The notes below the pieces were generated by a model. That model did not search any database and was not told the origin of the DNA. It saw nothing but the letters and a program-made list of their open reading frames with translations. From Bacteroidota bacterium (GTDB taxonomy: Bacteria; Bacteroidota; Bacteroidia; Bacteroidales; Rikenellaceae), in contig JAEZTA010000003.1 of NCBI GenBank assembly GCA_023443765.1, positions 1 through 18,072 on the forward strand: a stretch of DNA of 18,072 nt. The letters are read 5' to 3'. This document shows positions 1 to 8,605 of the stretch, piece after piece; position 1 is the first letter of the stretch, and every line of letters starts with the position of its first letter. The position numbers were made by a program, and so were the translations under genes.

Positions 1-18
1 CCCGCTAAAACTTTAAAA

Positions 19-29
19 CCCCCCCCCCC
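19..29. repeat. Homopolymeric C tract (11 C)
   Basis: An uninterrupted run of 11 cytosines sits between an A/T-rich stretch and a mixed-composition stretch, upstream of the first hairpin. Nothing else in the window has a comparable mononucleotide run. Such tracts can vary in length by replication slippage, and they are also a common place for sequencing or assembly errors. No gene can be assigned to it here because it lies at the left edge. Confidence 0.8.
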
Positions 30-78
30 TCGCCGCTCGGAATACCCGGCGTTAAGTAACAACCCACCAAGCGATTAG

Positions 79-121
79 CGGGTGTATATTGCCTTTTACG
101 GCAATATACACCCGTTTTTTT
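79..121 (+). terminator. Rho-independent terminator or leader attenuator
   Basis: A perfect 15-bp inverted repeat (79-93 pairing with 100-114) encloses a 6-nt loop and is followed directly by seven T (115-121). This is the textbook form of an intrinsic terminator on the plus strand. The simplest reading is that it ends the gene left of the window. However, only 49 nt separate the last T from the ATG of the first gene, and no Bacteroidetes-type promoter (TTTG near -33, TAnnTTTG near -7) is evident in that gap. The element could therefore instead lie inside the leader of the downstream operon and act as an attenuator. Confidence 0.8.
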
Positions 122-170
122 GTCCCCAGCCTACTTCAACAACCTTCATAAAACCTTAAAACATCAAACT

Positions 171-2693
171 ATGACCCTAAATCTACGAAAATCCTTTCAG
201 TTCATTTTAAACCCGGCCATGTTGCTGATCAGCTGTTTTTGTATGGCATGCGGCAGCGGCGACAAAAACATCGACGATCCCGACGGCCCCGACAACCCGG
301 GCGGCGGGGACGAATACGAAGACATCAAGGTAGTGGACGGCAAGGTCCGCTTCTATCTCCGCGAATCGGAAAATTCCCCTCGGAAAGCAATGGGAGCCGG
401 CGAACGGGCCTGGAATAAGTCGTATGTCTCGATCAACGGAAAATCCTATACGATCGAAACGGATGAAACCGGACGCAAATACGTCGACGCAAGTGCCGCG
501 AGTTCCGGGGCCTACAATGCCATCCTGACTACGCCGGGTTCCACCGACTGGTACGGCACTTCGGCCTACACCGATGTGAAACTACCGTATTCCCAGTTCT
601 GGGCGACTACGGGAACATCGCTGCAATCGTATCCGATGTACGGCTCCTACACCAAAGAAAACGGCAACAAGATGATATTCGAAGACGCCTTCGCCGTACT
701 GGACCTCGCCCTGACCGGGTCGGCCAAAATATCGTCCGTGAAGGTCGGAAACCTTGCCGGGAACGCCGTGGCCGGATTTGCAAACTACCTGCCCTCGCGT
801 GGTTACTTTTCGGTTACCGAAGGTGTCGGCTTCGCCGTACTGAATTGCACCGACAACGGCAAATTTGTCGCGCTGGACAACAATACGCCGAAACATTTTT
901 ACGTGATGCTGGCTCCGGGCGATTATTCGTCGGGGCTGAAAATCACCATATCCGATTCGGAACACCGTGCCATGGAGCACACCTTGTCGCCGGCACAACT
1001 TACAGCGGGCAAAGCCACGACCGTAACGTTGAAGTACGCACCCGACGCCGACCTCCTGTTCTACGAGGGCTTCGACAACTTCGTTTGGGGCGGCGACATC
1101 ATGGGCGGCCAGGAGTCGTCGGGATATGCCCCGACGGCCGAAACCATCACCGTCAGTACGGGAACCGACCGCAACGGCTACGCAAGCTCGTTCGAAGAGG
1201 TCGCCTATAACAATCCGGGGTCCGCATTCATCCAGTCGAACACCTGGGACGAGGTCAACGGCAAGACGGTCGGTACCTCCCACCTGATGTCGGACAGTTA
1301 CGTCGCGAGCCGCAACATCGGCGATTACACCTATATGTTCCGTTGCCAGGAGTATCAGGGTTATCTCGCCTGCGGCACGGGGAACACGGGGCGCGGCACC
1401 CTCCAGACCGCAGCCCTGCGGTCCATCAACGGCATCCGTTCGGTAAAGGTTTCGTTCGATTTCTGCTACCAGTTCGGATCGACGGACCTCCTGCTGTTCC
1501 AGGCAGTGAACGGAGGCATGATCGCATCGGCCACCGTCGACGGCAAAGCCATCACCCTGAATGCCGACAACTCGGGCTACTCGGGCGCTGCGGGCAAGTA
1601 CATCGTCGAAAAGAGCCATGTGACGCTCCCATCGAGCGAAGCCGCCGTCAAGGAGTGGCACAAGGTGGAAATCGTCATCGACAATGCGACCGACGGCACG
1701 ATGCTCTACTGGGCCGGAAACGACACGAGCAGCGGTGTCCACGGCTTCTATGTGGACAATATCGAAGTCCGCGCCCTGAGTGAAATGGGCCGGGGCGCCG
1801 ACAACCTGCGCGTCCTCTACTGGAACATCCAGAACGGCATGTGGTCCGACCAGGCGAACAATTACAACAACTTCGTCGCCTGGGTGAAAAAATACGATCC
1901 GGACATCTGCGTATGGTGCGAATCGGCCACCATCTATAAAGACAATACCAACACGGCGCAAACCGCGTCCGCCCGGTTCCTTCCGGACGGCTGGTCCGCA
2001 TTGGCAGCCCGTTACGGCCACGCATACGCGGCCGTCGGCGGCTGGCGCGACAACTACCCGCAGACCATCACCTCGAAATATCCGATCGAGACGCTGCTGA
2101 AAATAACCGATTCGGACCAGGCTGGCAAGCCCGTATCACACGGCGCCGCCATCCAGCAGGTCATCGTAAAAGGCCGGGCGATCAATATCGTAACGCTCCA
2201 CACATGGCCGCAGGCCTACGGATACGGAGTCAGCTCGGCGGATCAGGCAGCGAGCGCTGCGAAGAACGAGGGCGACAAATACCGTGAGTTCGAGATCCAG
2301 TATATCTGTGCGCAGACCGTCAACAATCCCACATACGCCGCCCGGCAGGATTGGCTGATGATGGGCGACTTCAACTCCCGGTCCCGCGTCGACAACTGGT
2401 ATTACGGCTATCCCCAGAACGACACCCGACTGCTGGTCCACAACCACATTCTGGACAACACCAACCTCAAGGACATCATCGCCGAACGCTACCCGGGCAG
2501 CTTCATATCGTCGACCTACGGCAACGCCCGTATAGACTACATGTATGCGTCGCCCTCGATGTACGCCCGCGTCGTGAACGCACTGACCGTCATCGACAAG
2601 TGGACGACGGCGACCAAAAGCCCGTACGTATCCAACTTCTACGACCCGTCGGACCACCGCCCGATCCTGGTGGACTTCGAGTTGAAAGAGTAA
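171..2693 (+). CDS. EEP-family phosphodiesterase lipoprotein (fimbrillin-like + jelly-roll + EEP fusion)
   Basis: Predicted 840-aa surface lipoprotein with a C-terminal endonuclease/exonuclease/phosphatase domain. The ATG at 171 was chosen because it begins directly at a signal peptide; an upstream in-frame TTG at 120 overlaps the terminator T-tract. The lipidated cysteine is C22 (LISC) or C27 (MAC, followed by an acidic GSGDKNIDD tail). Residues about 45-290 resemble a fimbrillin-type beta-sandwich (tentative). Residues about 296-535 form a jelly-roll, choice-of-anchor-J-like module ending in FYVDNIEV (526-533). The EEP domain spans about 545-840. It carries WNIQNG (N552), CES (E584), LHTW (H677), GDFN (D733, N735), RIDYMY and SDHRP (D828, H829), so the metal-binding and catalytic set looks complete. 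The family includes DNase I-like nucleases, sphingomyelinases and inositol-phosphate phosphatases, so the substrate cannot be named from sequence alone. It is the first gene of the SusCD cluster. Confidence 0.9.
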   Translation: MTLNLRKSFQFILNPAMLLISCFCMACGSGDKNIDDPDGPDNPGGGDEYEDIKVVDGKVRFYLRESENSPRKAMGAGERAWNKSYVSINGKSYTIETDETGRKYVDASAASSGAYNAILTTPGSTDWYGTSAYTDVKLPYSQFWATTGTSLQSYPMYGSYTKENGNKMIFEDAFAVLDLALTGSAKISSVKVGNLAGNAVAGFANYLPSRGYFSVTEGVGFAVLNCTDNGKFVALDNNTPKHFYVMLAPGDYSSGLKITISDSEHRAMEHTLSPAQLTAGKATTVTLKYAPDADLLFYEGFDNFVWGGDIMGGQESSGYAPTAETITVSTGTDRNGYASSFEEVAYNNPGSAFIQSNTWDEVNGKTVGTSHLMSDSYVASRNIGDYTYMFRCQEYQGYLACGTGNTGRGTLQTAALRSINGIRSVKVSFDFCYQFGSTDLLLFQAVNGGMIASATVDGKAITLNADNSGYSGAAGKYIVEKSHVTLPSSEAAVKEWHKVEIVIDNATDGTMLYWAGNDTSSGVHGFYVDNIEVRALSEMGRGADNLRVLYWNIQNGMWSDQANNYNNFVAWVKKYDPDICVWCESATIYKDNTNTAQTASARFLPDGWSALAARYGHAYAAVGGWRDNYPQTITSKYPIETLLKITDSDQAGKPVSHGAAIQQVIVKGRAINIVTLHTWPQAYGYGVSSADQAASAAKNEGDKYREFEIQYICAQTVNNPTYAARQDWLMMGDFNSRSRVDNWYYGYPQNDTRLLVHNHILDNTNLKDIIAERYPGSFISSTYGNARIDYMYASPSMYARVVNALTVIDKWTTATKSPYVSNFYDPSDHRPILVDFELKE

Positions 2694-2756
2694 GTTTTTC
2701 CATTGGACAACCGACCCAAACAAAATAAAACCAATCCTTAAACCTTTTAACAGACT

Positions 2757-3890
2757 ATGAGAAAAACATTTCTGGCGAAGAGTTTCGTCCGTTTTTCACA
2801 TGCGCTGGCCGGAGCTGCATTAACCGTAGCGGCAATCGGTATCACGTCGTGTGAAACACACTCGAACTCGGATCGCAACGAGTCGATCACGGTCTATGCG
2901 GACCCGATCGGGAAAGAGCCTATTGACGCCGGTATCATCGGCGTAAGAGGCGGCCTCACAAAGTTCTACGTAGACGCCAACATCGATTTCGTCGCGACGT
3001 GGGAAGACGACGGCACATCGCCGTGGGTTACGATCCTGGATTACTCCTCGGTAGACCCCCAGACGGGACTGCGCGTGATAACCATGAATGCCAAGCCCCG
3101 CAGTACGACATCGAGCTACTATACACGGCGCACGGGTATGCTGATTCTGGCGGCAGCCGACGGCAACCTGAACTACAACCGAATCCTTCCCGTCCACCAG
3201 GGCGCTACGGCTCGTGTAAGCAACGATTTTGCAACCATGAAGTACGGCAAGACGGACCCGCGTTTCATCGATAACGAAACCCCGATCGACAACTGGACCA
3301 CGGCCCAGAAGAACCTCGGGTTCTCATCCACGAAGATCGAAGGGGAAGAGGTCTGCCACTGCTACGGCAAGAACGGTTACCTCAAACTGGGCGACGACAA
3401 AGGACACGGCGCCGACCTGATTTCGCCTTACACCAACACGCTTCGCAGCGATTCGCTGCTCATGGTATCGTTCCGGGCCGTAGCGTTCACCGACCACCGG
3501 ACCGGCGCCAAAGACGACAACAAGATCACGGTCGAAGTGCTCGACGGCGGCGTCATCGCCGATTTCGCCGAGTCGGGAAAGACCTCGATCAACCTCGAAG
3601 CCGGCTATTACGACCTTTCGAGCGACGAGTTCCCCGATAACATGTGGAACGGGAACGATTTCCTCGTCTTCGTGGCCAGCACGAAGCTCAATCCGATTAC
3701 GGCCAACACCCGGATTCGCATCACTTGCGGCTCCCTGACGCAAACGTCTTCAACCAACAACCGCATTTTCCTCGACAACTTTTACATCCGCCGTCTGCAA
3801 ACGATCGAAGAGGACTACTTTACCGAAAACAAAGGCAGCGGTAAAGACATCATCCTCGGAACATTTTTCGACCAGGAGGAACAAGAGTAG
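2757..3890 (+). CDS. BACON-like plus jelly-roll surface lipoprotein
   Basis: Predicted 377-aa lipoprotein: a hydrophobic signal ends in ITSC (C32) with a polar linker after it. Residues about 45-150 look like a BACON-type Ig-like fold (the motif pattern SPWVTI followed by beta strands ending in ILPVHQGA). Residues about 160-350 form a jelly-roll module that ends with FLDNFYIRRL (D340, N341), the same kind of ending seen in the modules of the EEP lipoprotein upstream and of the minus-strand lipoprotein. No catalytic motif was recognised. It lies 63 nt after the EEP gene and 43 nt before the SusC gene, the place where SusE/SusF-like or other surface binding lipoproteins are often found. A ligand-binding role at the cell surface is inferred. 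The short C-terminal tail after the jelly-roll is acidic and has no recognisable domain. Confidence 0.8.
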   Translation: MRKTFLAKSFVRFSHALAGAALTVAAIGITSCETHSNSDRNESITVYADPIGKEPIDAGIIGVRGGLTKFYVDANIDFVATWEDDGTSPWVTILDYSSVDPQTGLRVITMNAKPRSTTSSYYTRRTGMLILAAADGNLNYNRILPVHQGATARVSNDFATMKYGKTDPRFIDNETPIDNWTTAQKNLGFSSTKIEGEEVCHCYGKNGYLKLGDDKGHGADLISPYTNTLRSDSLLMVSFRAVAFTDHRTGAKDDNKITVEVLDGGVIADFAESGKTSINLEAGYYDLSSDEFPDNMWNGNDFLVFVASTKLNPITANTRIRITCGSLTQTSSTNNRIFLDNFYIRRLQTIEEDYFTENKGSGKDIILGTFFDQEEQE

Positions 3891-3933
3891 AACGTAAAGA
3901 GGAACAAATCGTTTCAACAAAAAAAAGCCTAAA

Positions 3934-6900
3934 ATGAATAAAATTCTTCACATAATGAGAGCATCCGTCCGAGTGATGTCGCTGGTGGCGGTACTGATAC
4001 TGCTCGCGGCACATACGGCGCCGGCAATAGCTCAGCAACAGGCCCAAACGGTCAATGGCACCGTTCTCGACCCGGACGGCAATCCGCTGATCGGGGCCAC
4101 AGTGGTAGTGGTCAAAGGTACGCAGGGTGCGGTTACCGACGCAAAAGGCAAATTCAGCATCAAAGCCAAATCCTCCGACAGCCTGCAGATTTCGTATCTC
4201 GGCTACAAGACCCAGACCGTGGCCGTGGGCTCCCGGACAAATTTCAATATCAAAATGGAGAAGGACTCCTCCACCGACATCGACGAAATCGTGGTCATCG
4301 GTTACGGACAGGTCGCCAAAAAGGACCTGACCGGTTCGGTTGCAACGGTCAAGATGAACGACATCAAGGACGTACCGGTTCTTTCGGTCGACAACGCGCT
4401 CCAGGGCCGTATCGCCGGAGCCGACTTCATGTCGACAACGGGCGAGCCCGGCTCCACCACCACCATCCGTATCCGCGGTACGCGTTCGATCAACGCCTCG
4501 AACGAGCCGCTTATCGTAGTCGACGGCGTGATGGATGCAATCCACGACCTGAACGACCTCAACTCCGACGACATCGCGGCCATATCGGTCCTGAAAGATG
4601 CTTCGTCGACAGCGATCTACGGTTCGCGCGGTGCCAACGGCGTCATCCTTATCACCACCAAACGGGGACTCGGCTCCAAAGGCAAGGTGAACATTACGTT
4701 CAAAACCGACATGGGCTTCTCCCAGCTGCCCCGTCGCCTCGACATCATGAATGCATCGGAGTTCGCACAGTACCGCAACGACTACGCCTATTTCGGCGGC
4801 GATGCCAACCACCCCGAAGTCGGCAAAGACACGCCCCTGTCCGGTTCGGTGTACCCCAACCCGCTCTCGCTGGGCGAAGGAACGGACTGGATCAAGGAGA
4901 TCACCCGTACGGCGCTGTATTCCAACTACGCCCTCTCGCTTTCGGGAACCAACGACAAATCGAGCTATTACGCCTCGTTCTCCTACAACGACACCGAAGG
5001 TATCATCCAGGACAGCGGCCAGCAGCGTTTCACGGGACGTATCAACCTCGAACGCCAGTTGTTCAAATGGATGAAGGTCGGCTACACGGGTTCCTACACC
5101 TGGCGCCACAACGACCAGAACAAATCTTCCATCGGCGGAACGGCCTGGTACAGCAGCGCCCAATACCTGTCGCCGCTGCTCAAGCCGAACGACACCTACA
5201 ACCCGCTGTATTACAACGGACAGAAGATCAACACCCAGCGTGCGCTGATCGACCTGAACACCTACTACCTCGAACGCCACTCGAACAACCACGCGTTCAC
5301 GCTCAAGCTGGAGCCGGTGAAGAATTTTACGATCAACAGCACCTTCTCCTACTACCTCTACCAGCGCCACACCTACCGCTACTACCCGGGAACCCTTCCC
5401 AAGAAGGGCGAGAACGAAGGCGGCGAAGCATACCGCGCCGAGTGGGACGAAAACTCGTTCTCGTGGGAAACCACCGCCGGCTACAAATTCGAAAAGAACC
5501 ACCACACGTTCGACATTCTCGGCGGATTCTCGGCATACCGTTTCGCGTCGCACGATTTCAACCTGAGCGGCAGCGGATACATGGACGACGCCATTCTGTG
5601 GAACAACATGAATGCGGTACTGGACAAAGAGACCTATACGGCAGGCAGCTCTTTCTCCAAGAAAACCAAGATGTCGGCTTACGCGCGTCTGAATTACAAC
5701 TGGAAGTCGCGCTACTACCTGACCGTGACCGGTCGTTACGACGGAGCTTCGAACTTCGCCGCCAACAACAAATGGGCGTTCTTCCCGTCGGCCGCCCTGA
5801 AGTGGAATATTTCGAACGAGAATTTCATGAAGAACTGCCGCTGGATCGACGACCTCTCGATCCGCCTGAGCGCCGGTCTGACCGGTAACGACGCAATCAG
5901 CACCTACCGTTCGCTCGCCACCCTCTCTTCGACGACGGGCGGTTACCTGTTCGACAGCTCGCAGCCCGTCGCATTCTACCGCAGCCGCCTGGATTCACCC
6001 GACCTGACGTGGGAGAAAACCACCGCCTACAACGTGGCAGTCGACTGGTCGATGTTCAATGGCCGCCTGAATATCACGGCCGAGGCTTATAAATCCAAAA
6101 CCACCGATCTGCTGATGTCGCTGGCCGTTGCCGCCCAGACCGGCTACACCTCGCGCTGGACCAACATCGGTTCGACCTCGAATAAGGGCGTCGAGTTGTC
6201 GATCGAGAGCCAGAACATCGTTCGCCCGAAATTCCACTGGTCGACGACGCTCACCCTGTCGCACAACGAACAGAAAGTCGACGACATCGGCTCCGAGGAC
6301 TTCATCTCGGCCTACGACTCACCGGGCAACAACCCCTACATGATGTACGGTTACGTCAAAGGCTACCCGCTCAACTCGCTTTGGGGCTTCAAATACGGAG
6401 GCACCTGGAAGAGCGCCGATGAACGCACCGAGAACGCGATCACGAAAACCTATGTCAGCCCGTCCAACACCGACGGCGGCGCGCGCTACTACGACACCAA
6501 CCACGACGGCGTGCTGTCCCGCGAGGACCTGATCTACCAGGGCAATGCCGACCCGTATCTGTACGGAGGTCTGCAAAATACGTTCTACATCCACGGATTC
6601 AAGGTAGGCGTTTACTTCGCCTATTCGCTCGGCGGCAAGATTTACAACTATTCGGAAATTTACATGGCCGGCTCCCAGTTCACGAACCAGTACCGCTACA
6701 TGCTGGATGCATGGCATCCCGTCCGGAATCCGAATTCCAACATCCCGCGCTCCGGAGCCAAAAGCGACGCCGCACTTCCGAGCGACTTCATGATCCACGA
6801 CGCCTCGTACCTCCGGTTGAAGAACGTCTCAGTTTCGTATACGTTCGACCTCAAGAAGAAGTGCTCATGGCTGAAAGACATCACCCTGAGCGTAGCGGGC

Positions 6901-7044
6901 GAAAACCTCTATCTGTGGAAAAAGTACAACGGATTCGACCCCGACGTTTCCAGCGAAGGTTCGTCGTCGACGCTGCGCCGTATGGACCTGGGTGCGTATC
7001 CCAAACCCCGCACCATCATATTCAGTCTTCAGTTGAGATACTAA
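3934..7044 (+). CDS. SusC/RagA-like TonB-dependent outer-membrane transporter
   Basis: A 1036-aa protein of the usual SusC length. Residues 1-33 are a signal peptide with a likely signal-peptidase-I site (AIA before QQQ). Residues about 39-112 are the carboxypeptidase-D regulatory-like domain (NGTVLDPDGNPLIGATV). The SusC signature DEIVVIGYG occupies about 117-125, followed by the plug domain, which ends near 245 with the conserved GSRGANGVILITTKRG. The rest is a 22-strand-type beta barrel ending in FSLQLRY, whose terminal aromatic residue fits a BAM-recognised beta signal. There is no STN domain, so direct signalling to an anti-sigma factor is not expected. The SusD partner begins 17 nt downstream. 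The pair should form a TonB-driven pedal-bin importer. Its ligand is unknown, and the neighbours point to something with phosphodiester bonds rather than a plain glycan. Confidence 0.97.
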   Translation: MNKILHIMRASVRVMSLVAVLILLAAHTAPAIAQQQAQTVNGTVLDPDGNPLIGATVVVVKGTQGAVTDAKGKFSIKAKSSDSLQISYLGYKTQTVAVGSRTNFNIKMEKDSSTDIDEIVVIGYGQVAKKDLTGSVATVKMNDIKDVPVLSVDNALQGRIAGADFMSTTGEPGSTTTIRIRGTRSINASNEPLIVVDGVMDAIHDLNDLNSDDIAAISVLKDASSTAIYGSRGANGVILITTKRGLGSKGKVNITFKTDMGFSQLPRRLDIMNASEFAQYRNDYAYFGGDANHPEVGKDTPLSGSVYPNPLSLGEGTDWIKEITRTALYSNYALSLSGTNDKSSYYASFSYNDTEGIIQDSGQQRFTGRINLERQLFKWMKVGYTGSYTWRHNDQNKSSIGGTAWYSSAQYLSPLLKPNDTYNPLYYNGQKINTQRALIDLNTYYLERHSNNHAFTLKLEPVKNFTINSTFSYYLYQRHTYRYYPGTLPKKGENEGGEAYRAEWDENSFSWETTAGYKFEKNHHTFDILGGFSAYRFASHDFNLSGSGYMDDAILWNNMNAVLDKETYTAGSSFSKKTKMSAYARLNYNWKSRYYLTVTGRYDGASNFAANNKWAFFPSAALKWNISNENFMKNCRWIDDLSIRLSAGLTGNDAISTYRSLATLSSTTGGYLFDSSQPVAFYRSRLDSPDLTWEKTTAYNVAVDWSMFNGRLNITAEAYKSKTTDLLMSLAVAAQTGYTSRWTNIGSTSNKGVELSIESQNIVRPKFHWSTTLTLSHNEQKVDDIGSEDFISAYDSPGNNPYMMYGYVKGYPLNSLWGFKYGGTWKSADERTENAITKTYVSPSNTDGGARYYDTNHDGVLSREDLIYQGNADPYLYGGLQNTFYIHGFKVGVYFAYSLGGKIYNYSEIYMAGSQFTNQYRYMLDAWHPVRNPNSNIPRSGAKSDAALPSDFMIHDASYLRLKNVSVSYTFDLKKKCSWLKDITLSVAGENLYLWKKYNGFDPDVSSEGSSSTLRRMDLGAYPKPRTIIFSLQLRY

Positions 7045-7061
7045 TTTAACAGATTAAGACA

Positions 7062-8585
7062 ATGAAAATCAAAAATATATTATATGCGGCCGCAGCTATC
7101 GCGATGCTTTCGTTCCAGTCGTGTTCGCTGAATGAGGATACCTCGGGCATCTCCAACCCCGACGACTTCTTCCGCAAATATTCGGAATGCCAGTCGGTCG
7201 TAAACGGATGTTATATTCCGATCAAGTCGATATACACTTATACCTACATGATCGCCACCGAATGCGTCACCGACATCGCATACTGCCCGTCGGGAACGCT
7301 CGACGCCAGCCTGGACATCTCGCCCGCCGTACCGCGCATGGGCTCAACCGTCTGGCGGAACGGCTACCTCGGCGTGCAGCGCTGTAATTTTGCCGTCAAC
7401 GGCATCGAACGGGCCTACAAAAACGAGGTCATCAGCACGGAACAGTACCACCAGTTGCTCTGCGAAGCGAAAACCCTTCGCGCGTTCTACTACTGGACGC
7501 TGACCTGCTTCTTCGGCAACGTTCCCTTCTACTTCGACGACGTGACGGATAACGAAGTCCTGAACCGGATTCAGGTGCTGCCGCGTATGGACGCCAACGA
7601 GACCCGCAACAAAGTCATCGAGGACCTGCTGTCGATAGCTCCCCTCGCCTCGCAGACCCGCACCTACGACAACGAAGCCAACCGTCTGGGAGCGTCCTGC
7701 GCCTATATGCTTATCGCCAAGATGGCCATGTGGAATAAACAATGGGATGTGGCTTTGGATGCCCTGGAGAACATCGAGACCATCTACGGCTCGCTGTCGC
7801 AGTACGATTACGCCGAAAACATCCTGTTCCGGAACAAGAATACCCCGGAGTCCATCATGGAGATTCAGCATATCTACACCCAGGGAGGCCTGACCTATAC
7901 CTCCAACGTAGCCTGCATCTGCCAGCCCTATCCGCGCGCAGCCAATTCGGCCATCTACGACGGCGTGGAGATTCCCGAGCTCGGCGACCAGTCGACCGTA
8001 TGGGCCGCAATGCGTCCGAACGTATATTTCTGCCAGGGCCTCCAGTCGAAAATGGGCAAGGACATCCGCGCCAAGTACAACATGGCATGGGGATACGGCG
8101 ACAAGACGTTCAGCAACACCAACACCCGCCCGTGGTGCGGTCCCAAGTTCTGGTGCCTGAACATGCAGGCTTCTGCGGACGGCAACAACTACAAGGTATT
8201 CCGTTTCGCCGACGCCCTGCTGATGATGGCCGAGTGTTATTTCTACAAGGATAACTATGAAAAAGCAGTCGAGTACCTCGATATGACCCGTACGCGCGCC
8301 GGCCTGCCCAACTACACGTACCGCACGCCCGCGCGTCTTGAGGAGGAGATCCGCAACGAGCGCGCCCGCGAACTTTTCGGCGAATTCCAGCGCAAATACG
8401 ATCTGGTTCGCTGGGGCATCTGGTACGAAGCGGTAACGGACAACAGCGACTACGCTTATCTGCAGCTCAATACGGCCAACAGCCGCATCAAACCGTGCCA
8501 CCGCTACTACCCCATTCCCGATACGGAGGTTACCTACTCGAAGAATAATCTCGACAACAATGAATACAAGGCTTACGGCTTGTAA
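7062..8585 (+). CDS. SusD/RagB-like surface lipoprotein
   Basis: A 507-aa protein of normal SusD length. The lipobox FQSC places the lipidated cysteine at C21, followed by SLNEDTS, an acidic stretch like the Bacteroidetes surface-export signal. The N-terminal half shows the SusD helical pattern (a region rich in VNGCY, TLRAFYYWTL and similar). The family hallmark is clear near residues 430-450: EIRNERARELFGEFQRKYDL followed by VRWG. Near the C-terminus YPIPDTEVTYSKNNLDNNEY matches the usual SusD ending. It should sit as a lid on the SusC barrel and capture ligand. Seventeen nt separate it from the SusC gene and 20 nt from the next gene, which supports one transcript. Confidence 0.97.
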   Translation: MKIKNILYAAAAIAMLSFQSCSLNEDTSGISNPDDFFRKYSECQSVVNGCYIPIKSIYTYTYMIATECVTDIAYCPSGTLDASLDISPAVPRMGSTVWRNGYLGVQRCNFAVNGIERAYKNEVISTEQYHQLLCEAKTLRAFYYWTLTCFFGNVPFYFDDVTDNEVLNRIQVLPRMDANETRNKVIEDLLSIAPLASQTRTYDNEANRLGASCAYMLIAKMAMWNKQWDVALDALENIETIYGSLSQYDYAENILFRNKNTPESIMEIQHIYTQGGLTYTSNVACICQPYPRAANSAIYDGVEIPELGDQSTVWAAMRPNVYFCQGLQSKMGKDIRAKYNMAWGYGDKTFSNTNTRPWCGPKFWCLNMQASADGNNYKVFRFADALLMMAECYFYKDNYEKAVEYLDMTRTRAGLPNYTYRTPARLEEEIRNERARELFGEFQRKYDLVRWGIWYEAVTDNSDYAYLQLNTANSRIKPCHRYYPIPDTEVTYSKNNLDNNEYKAYGL

Positions 8586-8605
8586 TAATCCGAAACTTTC
8601 AGACG

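Noticed and set aside
1..78. Frame open from the left edge, ending TAG at 76-78 just before the terminator
   Set aside because: It would encode only about 25 residues running through the C tract, with low-complexity Pro and no recognisable motif. It may be the end of an upstream gene, but the window is too short to support that.
120..170. Upstream TTG start for the first gene
   Set aside because: It would begin inside the T-tract of the terminator and place 17 extra residues before a normal signal peptide. The ATG at 171 fits much better.
582..2021. 479-codon ORF on the minus strand inside the EEP lipoprotein gene
   Set aside because: It is fully antisense to a gene with a complete catalytic motif set. 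Its composition is rich in Arg, Val, Asp and His, with no signal or domain, as expected of a shadow of G+C-rich codons.
2702..2736. Possible weak stem between ATTGG and CCAAT after the first gene
   Set aside because: Only five base pairs with a long loop and no T-tract; not distinguishable from chance.
3850..5553. 567-codon minus-strand ORF overlapping the SusC gene
   Set aside because: Antisense shadow of a certain SusC sequence, no recognisable domain, and it crosses the boundary of two plus-strand genes.
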